From contig OY720101.1 in assembly GCA_963082875.1 (NCBI GenBank), positions 7,874,001 through 7,938,000 on the forward strand: 64,000 nt of DNA, written 5' to 3'. Under the pieces are notes generated by a model. It was given only the letters and a program-made list of their open reading frames with translations, was not told the origin of the DNA and searched no databases. A program made the position numbers and the translations under genes. Source of the stretch: Corella eumyota (taxonomy: Eukaryota; Chordata; Ascidiacea; Phlebobranchia; Corellidae). Shown here piece by piece: positions 47,529 to 59,600 of the stretch. The first letter of the stretch is position 1, and the number at the start of each line of letters is the position of its first letter.

Positions 47529-48847
47529 TATGGTTCGAAATCTTAGATTTCGAAACATATTGTTATTGTCATTATATTTATTATGGTTCGAAATCTTAGA
47601 TTTCGAAACATATTGTTATTGTCAGTGTATTTATTATGGTTCGAAATCTTAGATTTCGAAACATATTGTTATTGTCAATTTTATTATTATTTTTATTCTT
47701 ACTTTTTCGAATTTTGAAATAGAATAACTTTTGATCTTGTATATATTAAGTTCTAAAATTTTAGTATGTTGTTTATAATAATATTGTGTTCCAATCCTTC
47801 TATTTTCAAAATTTAATTATTACTAATTACTAATTGCTTGTTTATTTATTAAAATTTAAAGATTGTTAATAATTCTTCAAATCTTGGTCAATTGTATATC
47901 ATAATATTAGTAACTCAAAAATGATTTAAAATTTTAATTATTACCACTAATTACTAATTAATAGGTGTTTGTTTATTAAAATTTAAAGATTGTTATTAAT
48001 TTTTTAAAATCTTGGTCAATTGTATATTATGATATTAGTAACTCAAAAATGAATTAAAATTTTAATTTTTCATCACTAATTAATAGGTGTTTGTTTATTA
48101 AAATTTAAAGAGATTGTTATTAATTCTTTAAATCTTGGTCAATTGTATATCGTAATATTAGTAACTCAAAAATGAATTAAAATTTTAATTTTTACCACTA
48201 ATTACTAATTAATAGGTGTTTGTTTATTAAAATTTAAAGATTGTTATTAATTTTTCAAATCTTGGTCAATTGTATATTATGATATTAGTAATTTAAAAAT
48301 GAATTAAAATTTTAATTTTTGTTTGTTTATTATATTTAAATTCTTGTTTGTTTATTAAAAATTAAAGTTTGATATTAAGCATTTAAAATTTAGTATAATG
48401 TACTTCATAATTTCAGTAATTAAAAAACATATTTAAAAAATAATTTTTATTTATTTATTATATATAAATGCTTGTTTATTTATTAAAAATCAAAAATCAA
48501 TTCTAGGCATTTAAAACTTGGTCTAATGTATATTTAGATATCAACAACTTAAAACTGAGTAAAAAAAATTAATTTTTGTTTGTTAAGTATATTTAATTAC
48601 TTGTTTGTTGATTGAAAAGTTAAAGATTGATATTTTAAAACTTTTAAAATAATTTTGTTCTAAAATTTTCTTAGTTTAATAATTTAATACGTTTTTAGTC
48701 TAACAACAATTATAAATACGTAAAATTTGATTTATTTATTTAGTTAATAATCTTAATAAAGTAATGTTTATGCATAACTTTATTTACTAATAGAGATTAA
48801 TTTTCAAATGATTTCGAACCATATTTTATATATCAAATAAATCTAGT
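47529..48847 (+). mobile_element. Helentron/HINE-like element with triplicated 5' terminus
   Basis: The 5' terminal palindrome unit (ATGGTTCGAAATC...GAAACATATTGTTATTG) occurs three times in tandem at about 47529, 47582 and 47634. A minisatellite of ~127-bp units follows (CACTAATTACTAATTAATAG each time, about 47820-48350), then the 3' end ATTTCGAACCAT, a hairpin region and CTAG at 48843-48846. Non-coding. Confidence 0.7.
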
Positions 48848-49720
48848 TATTATGGTTCGAAATCTTAGATTTCGAAACATATTGTTATTGTCATTATACT
48901 TATTATTATTATTTTTATTATTATTATTTTTATTCTTTCTAGTCCCAATTTTGAAAGAAGATATCTTTAGTTCCTAAGAATTTAAAAATCTAAAATTTTA
49001 GTATGTTGTTTATTATCAGATTATGTTTTCATTCTCCTATTTACAACATTTAATTATCACTAATTACTAATTAATAAGTGTTTATTTATTAAAATTTAAA
49101 GGTTGTTATTAATTTTTTAAATCTTGGTCAATTGTATATCATGATATTGGTAACTCAAAAATGAATTAAAATTTTTATTTTTATCACTAATTACTAATAA
49201 ATAGGTGTTTATTTATTAAAATTTAAAGGTTGTTATTAACTTTTTAAATCTTGGTCAATTGTATATCATGATATCAGTAACTCAAAAACGAATTAAAATT
49301 TTAATTTTTATCACTAATTACTAATTAATAGGTGTTTGTTTATTAAAATTTAAGGGTTGTTATTAACTTTTTAAATCTTGGTCAATTGTATTTCATGATA
49401 TTACTAATTCAAAAATGAATTAAAATTAAAATTTTCATCACTAATTACTAATTAATGGGTGTTTGTTTATTCAAATTTAAAGATTAATATTAGGTTTTTA
49501 AAATTTGGTCGGTTATATCTTATTATATTTAAAATTTGAAGATAATTAAAAAATAATTCTTGTTTGTTTGTTATATTAAATGCTGGTTTGTTAATTAAAA
49601 ATCAAAGATATGTAATATTCTTAGTTAATGTTTATGCATATATTTTTTATTTATAAAATTTTATGTTAAAAATAATCAAATAATTTCGAACCATATTTTA
49701 TTTATCAAATAAATCTAGTT
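48848..49720 (+). mobile_element. Helentron/HINE-like element, second copy in cluster
   Basis: Begins immediately after the first copy with TATTATGGTTCGAAATC. It carries about four ~127-bp minisatellite units and ends ATTTCGAACCAT, then a hairpin (ATTTAT, CAA, ATAAAT) and CTAGTT. Confidence 0.72.
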
Positions 49721-50230
49721 ATTGTTTTTATTCTTTCTAGTCAGAATTTTGAAAGACGATAACTTTTGTTCTTTAAAACTAAAAGTTCTAAATTTTTAGT
49801 ATGTTTGTTATTATCCCAACGAATCGCAAACCTCCTATTTACGACATTTAACTATCACTAATTACTAATTAATAGGTGTTTGTTTATTAAAATTTAAAGA
49901 TTGTTATTAATTTTTTAAATCTTGGTCAATTGTATATTATGATATTACTAACTCAAAAATAAATTAAAATTTTAATTTTTATCACTAATTACTAATTAAT
50001 AAGTGTTTGTTTATTAAAACTCAAAGGTTGTTGTTAATTTTTTAAATTTTTGTCAATTGTATATCATGATATTACTAGCTCAAAAGCGAATTTAATTTTT
50101 GTCACTAATTACTTATTAATAGGTGTTTGTTTATTTAAATTTAAAGATTGTTATTAGGTTTTTAAATTTTGGTCGGTTTTATCTTATAATATTTATAATT
50201 CGAAAATAAATTAAAAAATAATTCTTGTGC
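49721..50230 (+). mobile_element. Helentron/HINE-like remnant without either terminus
   Basis: 49730-49860 is nearly identical to 8700-8830 (AACTTTTGTTCTTTAAAACT, AACGAATCGCAAACCTCCTA), followed by three minisatellite units. The 5' palindrome and 3' hairpin are absent. Confidence 0.65.
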
Positions 50231-50269
50231 TTACTTAAACTATGTATACAATTGTGCATCATTGAAAGG

Positions 50270-50350
50270 TCGTGGCAGTTAGCTCAGTGCGAAAGGCCCA
50301 CAACTCTCAGAACTGAGTTCCGAGGTTTGGTTCCCAACTTAGACTCCTCA
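50270..50350 (+). repeat. tRNA-like relic (SINE head?)
   Basis: A box-A-like TAGCTCAGTGC at 50280-50290 and a box-B-like GGTTTGGTTCC at 50324-50334, with tRNA-like spacing. The flanking sequences do not pair as an acceptor stem and the anticodon arm is poor, so this is a tRNA-derived repeat or decayed tRNA rather than a working gene. It belongs to neither SINE family above. Confidence 0.5.
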
Positions 50351-50389
50351 AAATAATCAACTTACCAATTTTTTGTATTTTGCGTACAT

Positions 50390-50640
50390 AGGGCCGGTCA
50401 TATGATCACGTGACCTAGCACACTAGTAAAAAAGTTTAAAAAAAAATTTTTTTTTTTAATCAAAAGATAACTATACCAATAAAACCGCACTGTTCTAACA
50501 GCCGTGCTTGCAAAAATTTTTTAGCAAACATTAATATTTCCGAGAGTTATTACAAATTTATGACATTGATTTTCAAATTTTTTTAGAACTGTTTTGGTAT
50601 AACTAATGCTCAAGATAAAGAAATTTTCGAAAATAATTAA
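50390..50640 (-). repeat. Degenerate satellite monomer in inverted orientation
   Basis: Read on the plus strand, AACCGCACTGTTCTAACAG...GTGCTTGCAAAAA...ATTAATATTTCC follows the inverse complement of the satellite (GAACCGCACAGGTCCAATTA...GTGTTTAC...ATTAATATTC). The CACGTGACC motif at its left edge is shared with the array. Confidence 0.65.
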
Positions 50641-50689
50641 AAGAACAAAAAAACATTTTTTTATTTTGCGTACATTGAATTGTTCGCGC

Positions 50690-53600
50690 AAACTTTTGAC
50701 CTAATTAAACCCAAAATAAAAATTACCTCAAACTTTTTTTTTACTAAAAATTTTCGCGAAATGTTTTATCTTGAATGTTAGTTAGGCCAATGCGCGTCTA
50801 ATAAAATACAAAATTTTAGGTTTTAAGATTTCATAAATTTTTAATAAAAGTTTCATAACTTTTATGAATATTAACATTTTTGAAAAATATTATGTAAACA
50901 CGGTAATTGGACCTGTGCGGTTCTAACACAACAATTATTTTTCGATATAAAATTTTTTATTTTTTTTCAAAAAATTTGTATGCAATATTATTGGGCAAAA
51001 ATATCACGTGACCTAATTAAACCCAAAATAAAAATTATCTCAAACTTTTGTTCTACTCAAAATTTTTGCAAAATGTTTTATCTTGAATGTTAGTTAGGCC
51101 AATGCGCGCCTAATTAAATATAAAATTTCAGATTTTGAGATTTCATAAATTTTTAATAAAAGTTTTATAACTTTTATGAATATTAATATTTTCGAAAAAT
51201 ATTTTGTAAACACGGTAATTGGACCTGTGCGGTTCTAACACAACAATTATTTTTCGATTTAAAATTTTTTATTTTTAAAAAAAAAATTTGTATGCAATAT
51301 TATTGGCCAAAAATATCACGTGACCTAATGAAAACCAAAATAAAAATTACCTCAAACTTTTGTTTTACTGAAAATTTCCGCGAAATATTTTATCTTGAAT
51401 GTTAGTTAGGCCAATGCGCGTCTAATAAAATACAAAATTTTAGGTTTTGAGATTTCATAAATTTTTAATAAAAGTTTCATAACTTTTATGAATATTAATA
51501 TTTTCGAAAAATATTTTGTAAACACGGTAATTGGACCTGTGCGGTTCTAACACAACAATTATTTTTCGATTTAAAATTTTTTATTTATTTTCAAAAAATT
51601 TGTATGTAATATCATTGGCCAAAAATATCACGTGACCTAATTAAACCCAAAATAAAAATTATCTCAAACTTTTGTTCTACTCAAAATTTTTGCAAAATGT
51701 TTTATCTTGAATGTTAGTTAGGCCAATGCGCGCCTAATTAAATATAAAATTTCAGATTTTGAGATTTCATAAATTTTTAATAAAAGTTTTATAACTTTTA
51801 TGAATATTAATATTTTCGAAAAATATTTTGTAAACACGGTAATTGGACCTGTGCGGTTCTAACACAACAATTATTTTTCGATTTAAAATTTTTAATTTTT
51901 TTACAAAAAATTTGTATGCAATATCATTGGCCAAAAATATCACGTGACCTAATGAAAACCAAAATAAAAATTACCTCAAACTTTTGTTTTACTGAAAATT
52001 TTCGCGAAATGTTTTATCTTGAATGTTAGTTAGGCCAATGCGCGTCTAATAAATTACAAAATTTTAGGTTTTGAGATTTCATAAATTTTTAAAAAAAGTT
52101 TCATAACTTTTATGAATATTAATATTTTCGAAAAATATTTTGTTAACACGGTAATTGGACCTGTGCGGTTCTAACACAACAATTAATTTTCGATTTAAAA
52201 TTTTTTATTTTTTTTTTTTAAATTTGTATGCAATATCATTGGCCAAAAATATCACGTGACCTAATTAAACCCAAAATAAAAATTACCTCAAACTTTTATC
52301 ATTGGCCAAAAATATCAGGTGACCTAATGAAAACCAAAATAAAAATTATCTCAAACTTTTGTTTTACTGAAAATTTTTGCGAAATGTTTTATCTTGAATG
52401 TTAGTTAGGCCAATGCGCGTCTAATAAAATACAAAATTTTAGGTTTTGAGATTTCATAAATTTTTAATAAAAGTTTCATAACTTTTATGAATATTAATAT
52501 TTTCGAAAAATATTTTGTAAACACGGTAATTGGACCTGTGCGGTTCTAACACAACAATTATTTTTCGATTTAAAAATTTTTAATTTTTTTTCAAAAAATT
52601 TGTACGCAATATCATTGGCCAAAAATATCACGTGACCTAATTAAACCCAAAATAAAAATTACCTCAAACTTTTGTTTTACTAAAAAATTTCGCGAAATGT
52701 TTTATCTAGAATGTTAGTTAGGCCAATGCGCGTCTAATAAAATACAAAATTTTAGGTTTTGAGATTTCATAAATTTTTAATAAAAGTTTCATAGCTTTTA
52801 TGAATATTAATATTTTTGAAAAATACTTTGTAAACACGGTAATTGGACCTGTGCGGTTCTAACACAACAAATATTTTTCGATTAAAAATTTTTTATTTTT
52901 TTTCAAAAAATTTGTATGCAATATCATTGGCCAAAAATATCACGTGACCTAATGAAAACCAAAATAAAAATTACCTCAAACTTTTGTTTTACTGAAAATT
53001 TCCGCGAAATATTTTATCTTGAATGTTAGTTAGGCCAATGCGCGTCTAATAAAATACAAAATTTTAGGTTTTGAGATTTCATAAATTTTTAATAAAAGTT
53101 TCATAACTTTTATGAATATTAATATTTTCGAAAAATATTTTGTAAACACGGTAATTGGACCTGTACGGTTCTAACACAACAATTACTTTTCGATTTAAAA
53201 TTTTTTATTTATTTTCAAAAAATTTGTATGTAATATCATTGGCCAAAAATATCACGTGACCTAATTAAACCCAAAATAAAAATTATCTCAAACTTTTGTT
53301 CTACTCAAAATTTTTGCAAAATGTTTTATCTTGAATGTTAGTTAGGCCAATGCGCGTCTAATAAATTACAAAATTTTAGGTTTTGAGATGTCATAAATTT
53401 TTAAAAAAAGTTTCATAACTTTTATGAATATTAATATTTTCGAAAAATATTTTGTTAACACGGTAATTGGACCTGTGCGGTTCTAACACAACAATTAATT
53501 TTCGATTTAAAATTTTTAATTTTTTTTCAAAAAATTTGTATGCAATATCATTGGCCAAAAATATCACGTGACCTAATTAAACCCAAATTAAAAATTACCT

Positions 53601-56600
53601 CAAACTTTTATCATTGGCCAAAAATATCACGTGACCTAATGAAAACCAAAATAAAAATTACCTCAAACTTTTGTTTAACTGAAAATTTTCGCGAAATGTT
53701 TTATCTTGAATGTTAGTTAGGCCAATGCGCGTCTAATAAAATACAAAATTTTAGGTTTTGAGATTTCATAAATTTTTAATAAAAGTTTCATAACTTTTAT
53801 GAATATTAATATTTTCGAAAAATATTTTGTAAACACGGTAATTGGACCTGTGCGGTTCTAACACAACAATTAATTTTCGATTTAAAATTTTTTATTTTTT
53901 TTTTTAAATTTGTATGCAATATCATTGGCCAAAAATATCACGTGACCTAATTAAACCCAAAATAAAAATTACCTCAAACTTTTATCATTGGCCAAAAATA
54001 TCAGGTGACCTAATGAAAACCAAAATAAAAATTACCTCAAACTTTTGTTTAACTGAAAATTTTCGCGAAATGTTTTATCTTGAATGTTAGTTAGGCCAAT
54101 GCGCGTCTAATAAAATACAAAATTTTAGGTTTTGAGATTTCATAAATTTTTAATAAAAGTTTCATAGCTTTTATGAATATTAATATTTTTGAAAAATACT
54201 TTGTAAACACGGTAATTGGACCTGTGCGGTTCTAACACAACAAATATTTTTCGATTAAAAATTTTTTATTTTTTTTCAAAAAATTTGTATGCAATATCAT
54301 TGGCCAAAAATATCACGTGACCTAATGAAAACCAAAATAAAAATTACCTCAAACTTTTGTTTTACTGAAAATTTCCGCGAAATATTTTATCTTGAATGTT
54401 AGTTAGGCCAATGCGCGTCTAATAAAATACAAAATTTTAGGTTTTGAGATTTCATAAATTTTTAATAAAAGTTTCATAACTTTTATGAATATTAATATTT
54501 TCGAAAAATATTTTGTAAACACGGTAATTGGACCTGTACGGTTCTAACACAACAATTATTTTTCGATTTAAAATTTTTTATTTATTTTCAAAAAATTTGT
54601 ATGTAATATCATTGGCCAAAAATATCACGTGACCTAATTAAACCCAAAATAAAAATTATCTCAAACTTTTGTTCTACTCAAAATTTTTGCAAAATGTTTT
54701 ATCTTGAATGTTAGTTAGGCCAATGCGCGCCTAATTAAATATAAAATTTCAGATTTTGAGATTTCATAAATTTTTAATAAAAGTTTTATAACTTTTATGA
54801 ATATTAATATTTTCGAAAAATATTTTGTAAACACGGTAATTGGACCTGTGCGGTTCTAACACAACAATTATTTTTCGATTTAAAATTTTTAATTTTTTTA
54901 CAAAAAATTTGTATGCAATATCATTGGCCAAAAATATCACGTGACCTAATGAAAACCAAAATAAAAATTACCTCAAACTTTTGTTTTACTGAAAATTTTC
55001 GCGAAATGTTTTATCTTGAATGTTAGTTAGGCCAATGCGCGTCTAATAAATTACAAAATTTTAGGTTTTGAGATGTCATAAATTTTTAAAAAAAGTTTCA
55101 TAACTTTTATGAATATTAATATTTTCGAAAAATATTTTGTTAACACGGTAATTGGACCTGTGCGGTTCTAACACAACAATTAATTTTCGATTTAAAATTT
55201 TTAATTTTTTTTCAAAAAATTTGTATGCAATATCATTGGCCAAAAATATCACGTGACCTAATTAAACCCAAATTAAAAATTACCTCAAACTTTTATCATT
55301 GGCCAAAAATATCACGTGACCTAATGAAAACCAAAATAAAAATTACCTCAAACTTTTGTTTAACTGAAAATTTTCGCGAAATGTTTTATCTTGAATGTTA
55401 GTTAGGCCAATGCGCGTCTAATAAAATACAAAATTTTAGGTTTTGAGATTTCATAAATTTTTAATAAAATTTTCATAACTTTTATGAATATTAATATTTT
55501 CGAAAAATATTTTGTAAACACGGTAATTGGACCTGTGCGGTTCTAACACAACAATTAATTTTCGATTTAAAATTTTTTATTTTTTTTTTTTAAATTTGTA
55601 TGCAATATCATTGGCCAAAAATATCACGTGACCTAATTAAACCCAAAATAAAAATTACCTCAAACTTTTATCATTGGCCAAAAATATCAGGTGACCTAAT
55701 GAAAACCAAAATAAAAATTACCTCAAACTTTTGTTTAACTGAAAATTTTCGCGAAATGTTTTATTTTGAATGTTAGTTAGGCCAATGCGCGTCTAATAAA
55801 ATACAAAATTTTAGGTTTTGAGATTTCATAAATTTTTAATAAAAGTTTCATAGCTTTTATGAATATTAATATTTTTGAAAAATGCTTTGTAAACACGGTA
55901 ATTGGACCTGTGCGGTTCTAACACAACAAATATTTTTCGATTAAAAATTTTTTATTTTTTTTCAAAAAATTTGTATGCAATATCATTGGCCAAAAATATC
56001 ACGTGACCTAATGAAAACCAAAATAAAAATTACCTCAAACTTTTGTTTTACTCAAAATTTCCGCGAAATATTTTATCTTGAATGTTAGTTAGGCCAATGC
56101 GCGTCTAATAAAATACAAAATTTTAGGTTTTGAGATTTCATAAATTTTTAATAAAAGTTTCATAACTTTTATGAATATTAATATTTTCGAAAAATATTTT
56201 GTAAACACGGTAATTGGACCTGTACGGTTCTAACACAACAATTATTTTTCGATTTAAAATTTTTTATTTATTTTCAAAAAATTTGTATGTAATATCATTG
56301 GCCAAAAATATCACGTGACCTAATTAAACCCAAAATAAAAATTATCTCAAACTTTTGTTCTACTCAAAATTTTTGCAAAATGTTTTATCTTGAATGTTAG
56401 TTAGGCCAATGCGCGCCTAATTAAATATAAAATTTCAGATTTTGAGATTTCATAAATTTTTAATAAAAGTTTTATAACTTTTATGAATATTAATATTTTC
56501 GAAAAATATTTTGTAAACACGGTAATTGGACCTGTGCGGTTCTAACACAACAATTATTTTTCGATTTAAAATTTTTAATTTTTTTACAAAAAATTTGTAT

Positions 56601-59600
56601 GCAATATCATTGGCCAAAAATATCACGTGACCTAATGAAAACCAAAATAAAAATTACCTCAAACTTTTGTTTTACTGAAAATTTTCGCGAAATGTTTTAT
56701 CTTGAATGTTAGTTAGGCCAATGCGCGTCTAATAAATTACAAAATTTTAGGTTTTGAGATGTCATAAATTTTTAAAAAAAGTTTCATAACTTTTATGAAT
56801 ATTAATATTTTCGAAAAATATTTTGTTAACACGGTAATTGGACCTGTGCGGTTCTAACACAACAATTAATTTTCGATTTAAAATTTTTAATTTTTTTTCA
56901 AAAAATTTGTATGCAATATCATTGGCCAAAAATATCACGTGACCTAATTAAACCCAAATTAAAAATTACCTCAAACTTTTATCATTGGCCAAAAATATCA
57001 CGTGACCTAATGAAAACCAAAATAAAAATTACCTCAAACTTTTGTTTAACTGAAAATTTTCGCGAAATGTTTTATCTTGAATGTTAGTTAGGCCAATGCG
57101 CGTCTAATAAAATACAAAATTTTAGGTTTTGAGATTTCATAAATTTTTAATAAAAGTTTCATAACTTTTATGAATATTAATATTTTCGAAAAATATTTTG
57201 TAAACACGGTAATTGGACCTGTGCGGTTCTAACACAACAATTAATTTTCGATTTAAAATTTTTTATTTTTTTTTTTTAAATTTGTATGCAATATCATTGG
57301 CCAAAAATATCACGTGACCTAATTAAACCCAAAATAAAAATTACCTCAAACTTTTATCATTGGCCAAAAATATCAGGTGACCTAATGAAAACCAAAATAA
57401 AAATTACCTCAAACTTTTGTTTAACTGAAAATTTTCGCGAAATGTTTTATCTTGAATGTTAGTTAGGCCAATGCGCGTCTAATAAAATACAAAATTTTAG
57501 GTTTTGAAATTTCATAAATTTTTAATAAAAGTTTCATAGCTTTTATGAATATTAATATTTTTGAAAAATACTTTGTAAACACGGTAATTGGACCTGTGCG
57601 GTTCTAACACAACAAATATTTTTCGATTAAAAATTTTTTATTTTTTTTCAAAAAATTTGTATGCAATATCATTGGCCAAAAATATCACGTGACCTAATGA
57701 AAACCAAAATAAAAATTACCTCAAACTTTTGTTTTACTCAAAATTTCCGCGAAATATTTTATCTTGAATGTTAGTTAGGCCAATGCGCGTCTAATAAAAT
57801 ACAAAATTTTAGGTTTTGAGATTTCATAAATTTTTAATAAAAGTTTCATAACTTTTATGAATATTAATATTTTCGAAAAATATTTTGTAAACACGGTAAT
57901 TGGACCTGTACGGTTCTAACACAACAATTATTTTTCGATTTAAAATTTTTTATTTATTTTCAAAAAATTTGTATGTAATATCATTGGCCAAAAATATCAC
58001 GTGACCTAATTAAACCCAAAATAAAAATTATCTCAAACTTTTGTTCTACTCAAAATTTTTGCAAAATGTTTTATCTTGAATGTTAGTTAGGCCAATGCGC
58101 GCCTAATTAAATATAAAATTTCAGATTTTGAGATTTCATAAATTTTTAATAAAAGTTTTATAACTTTTATGAATATTAATATTTTCGAAAAATATTTTGT
58201 AAACACGGTAATTGGACCTGTGCGGTTCTAACACAACAATTATTTTTCGATTTAAAATTTTTAATTTTTTTACAAAAAATTTGTATGCAATATCATTGGC
58301 CAAAAATATCACGTGACCTAATGAAAACCAAAATAAAAATTACCTCAAACTTTTGTTTTACTGAAAATTTTCACGAAATGTTTTATCTTGAATGTTAGTT
58401 AGGCCAATGCGCGTCTAATAAATTACAAAATTTTAGGTTTTGAGATGTCATAAATTTTTAAAAAAAGTTTCATAACTTTTATGAATATTAATATTTTCGA
58501 AAAATATTTTGTTAACACGGTAATTGGACCTGTGCGGTTCTAACACAACAATTAATTTTCGATTTAAAATTTTTAATTTTTTTTCAAAAAATTTGTATGC
58601 AATATCATTGGCCAAAAATATCACGTGACCTAATTAAACCCAAATTAAAAATTACCTCAAACTTTTATCATTGGCCAAAAATATCACGTGACCTAATGAA
58701 AACCAAAATAAAAATTACCTCAAACTTTTGTTTAACTGAAAATTTTCGCGAAATGTTTTATCTTGAATGTTAGTTAGGCCAATGCGCGTCTAATAAAATA
58801 CAAAATTTTAGGTTTTGAGATTTCATAAATTTTTAATAAAAGTTTCATAACTTTTATGAATATTAATATTTTCGAAAAATATTTTGTACACGGTAATTGG
58901 ACCTGTGCGGTTCTAACACAACAATTAATTTTCGATTTAAAATTTTTTATTTTTTTTTTTAAAATTTGTATGCAATATCATTGGCCAAAAATATCACGTG
59001 ACCTAATTAAACCCAAAATAAAAATTACTTCAAACTTTTATCATTGGCCAAAAATATCAGGTGACCTAATGAAAACCAAAATAAAAATTACCTCAAACTT
59101 TTGTTTAACTGAAAATTTTCGCGAAATGTTTTATCTTGAATGTTAGTTAGGCCAATGCGCGTCTAATAAAATACAAAATTTTAGGTTTTGAAATTTCATA
59201 AATTTTTAATAAAAGTTTCATAACTTTTATGAATATTAATATTTTTGAAAAATATTTTGTAAACACGGTAATTGGACCTGTGCGGTTCTAACACAACAAT
59301 TATTTTTCGATTTAAAATTTTTATTTTTTTTCAAAAAATTTGTATGCAATATCATTGGCCAAAAATATCACGTGACCTAATTAAACCCAAAATAAAAATT
59401 ACCTCAAACTTTTATTTTACTGAAAATTTTTGCGAAATATTTTATCTTGAATGTTAGTTAGGCCAATGCGCGTCTAATAAAATACAAAATTTTAGGTTTT
59501 GAGATTTCATAAATTTTTAATAAAAGTTTCATAACTTTTATGAATATTAATATTTTCGAAAAATATTTTGTAAACACGGTAATTGGACCTGTGCGGTTCT

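Noticed and set aside
58856-59457. Small open frames inside the satellite
   Set aside because: They repeat the same low-complexity peptide in successive monomers and have no codon bias. They are by-products of the repeat.
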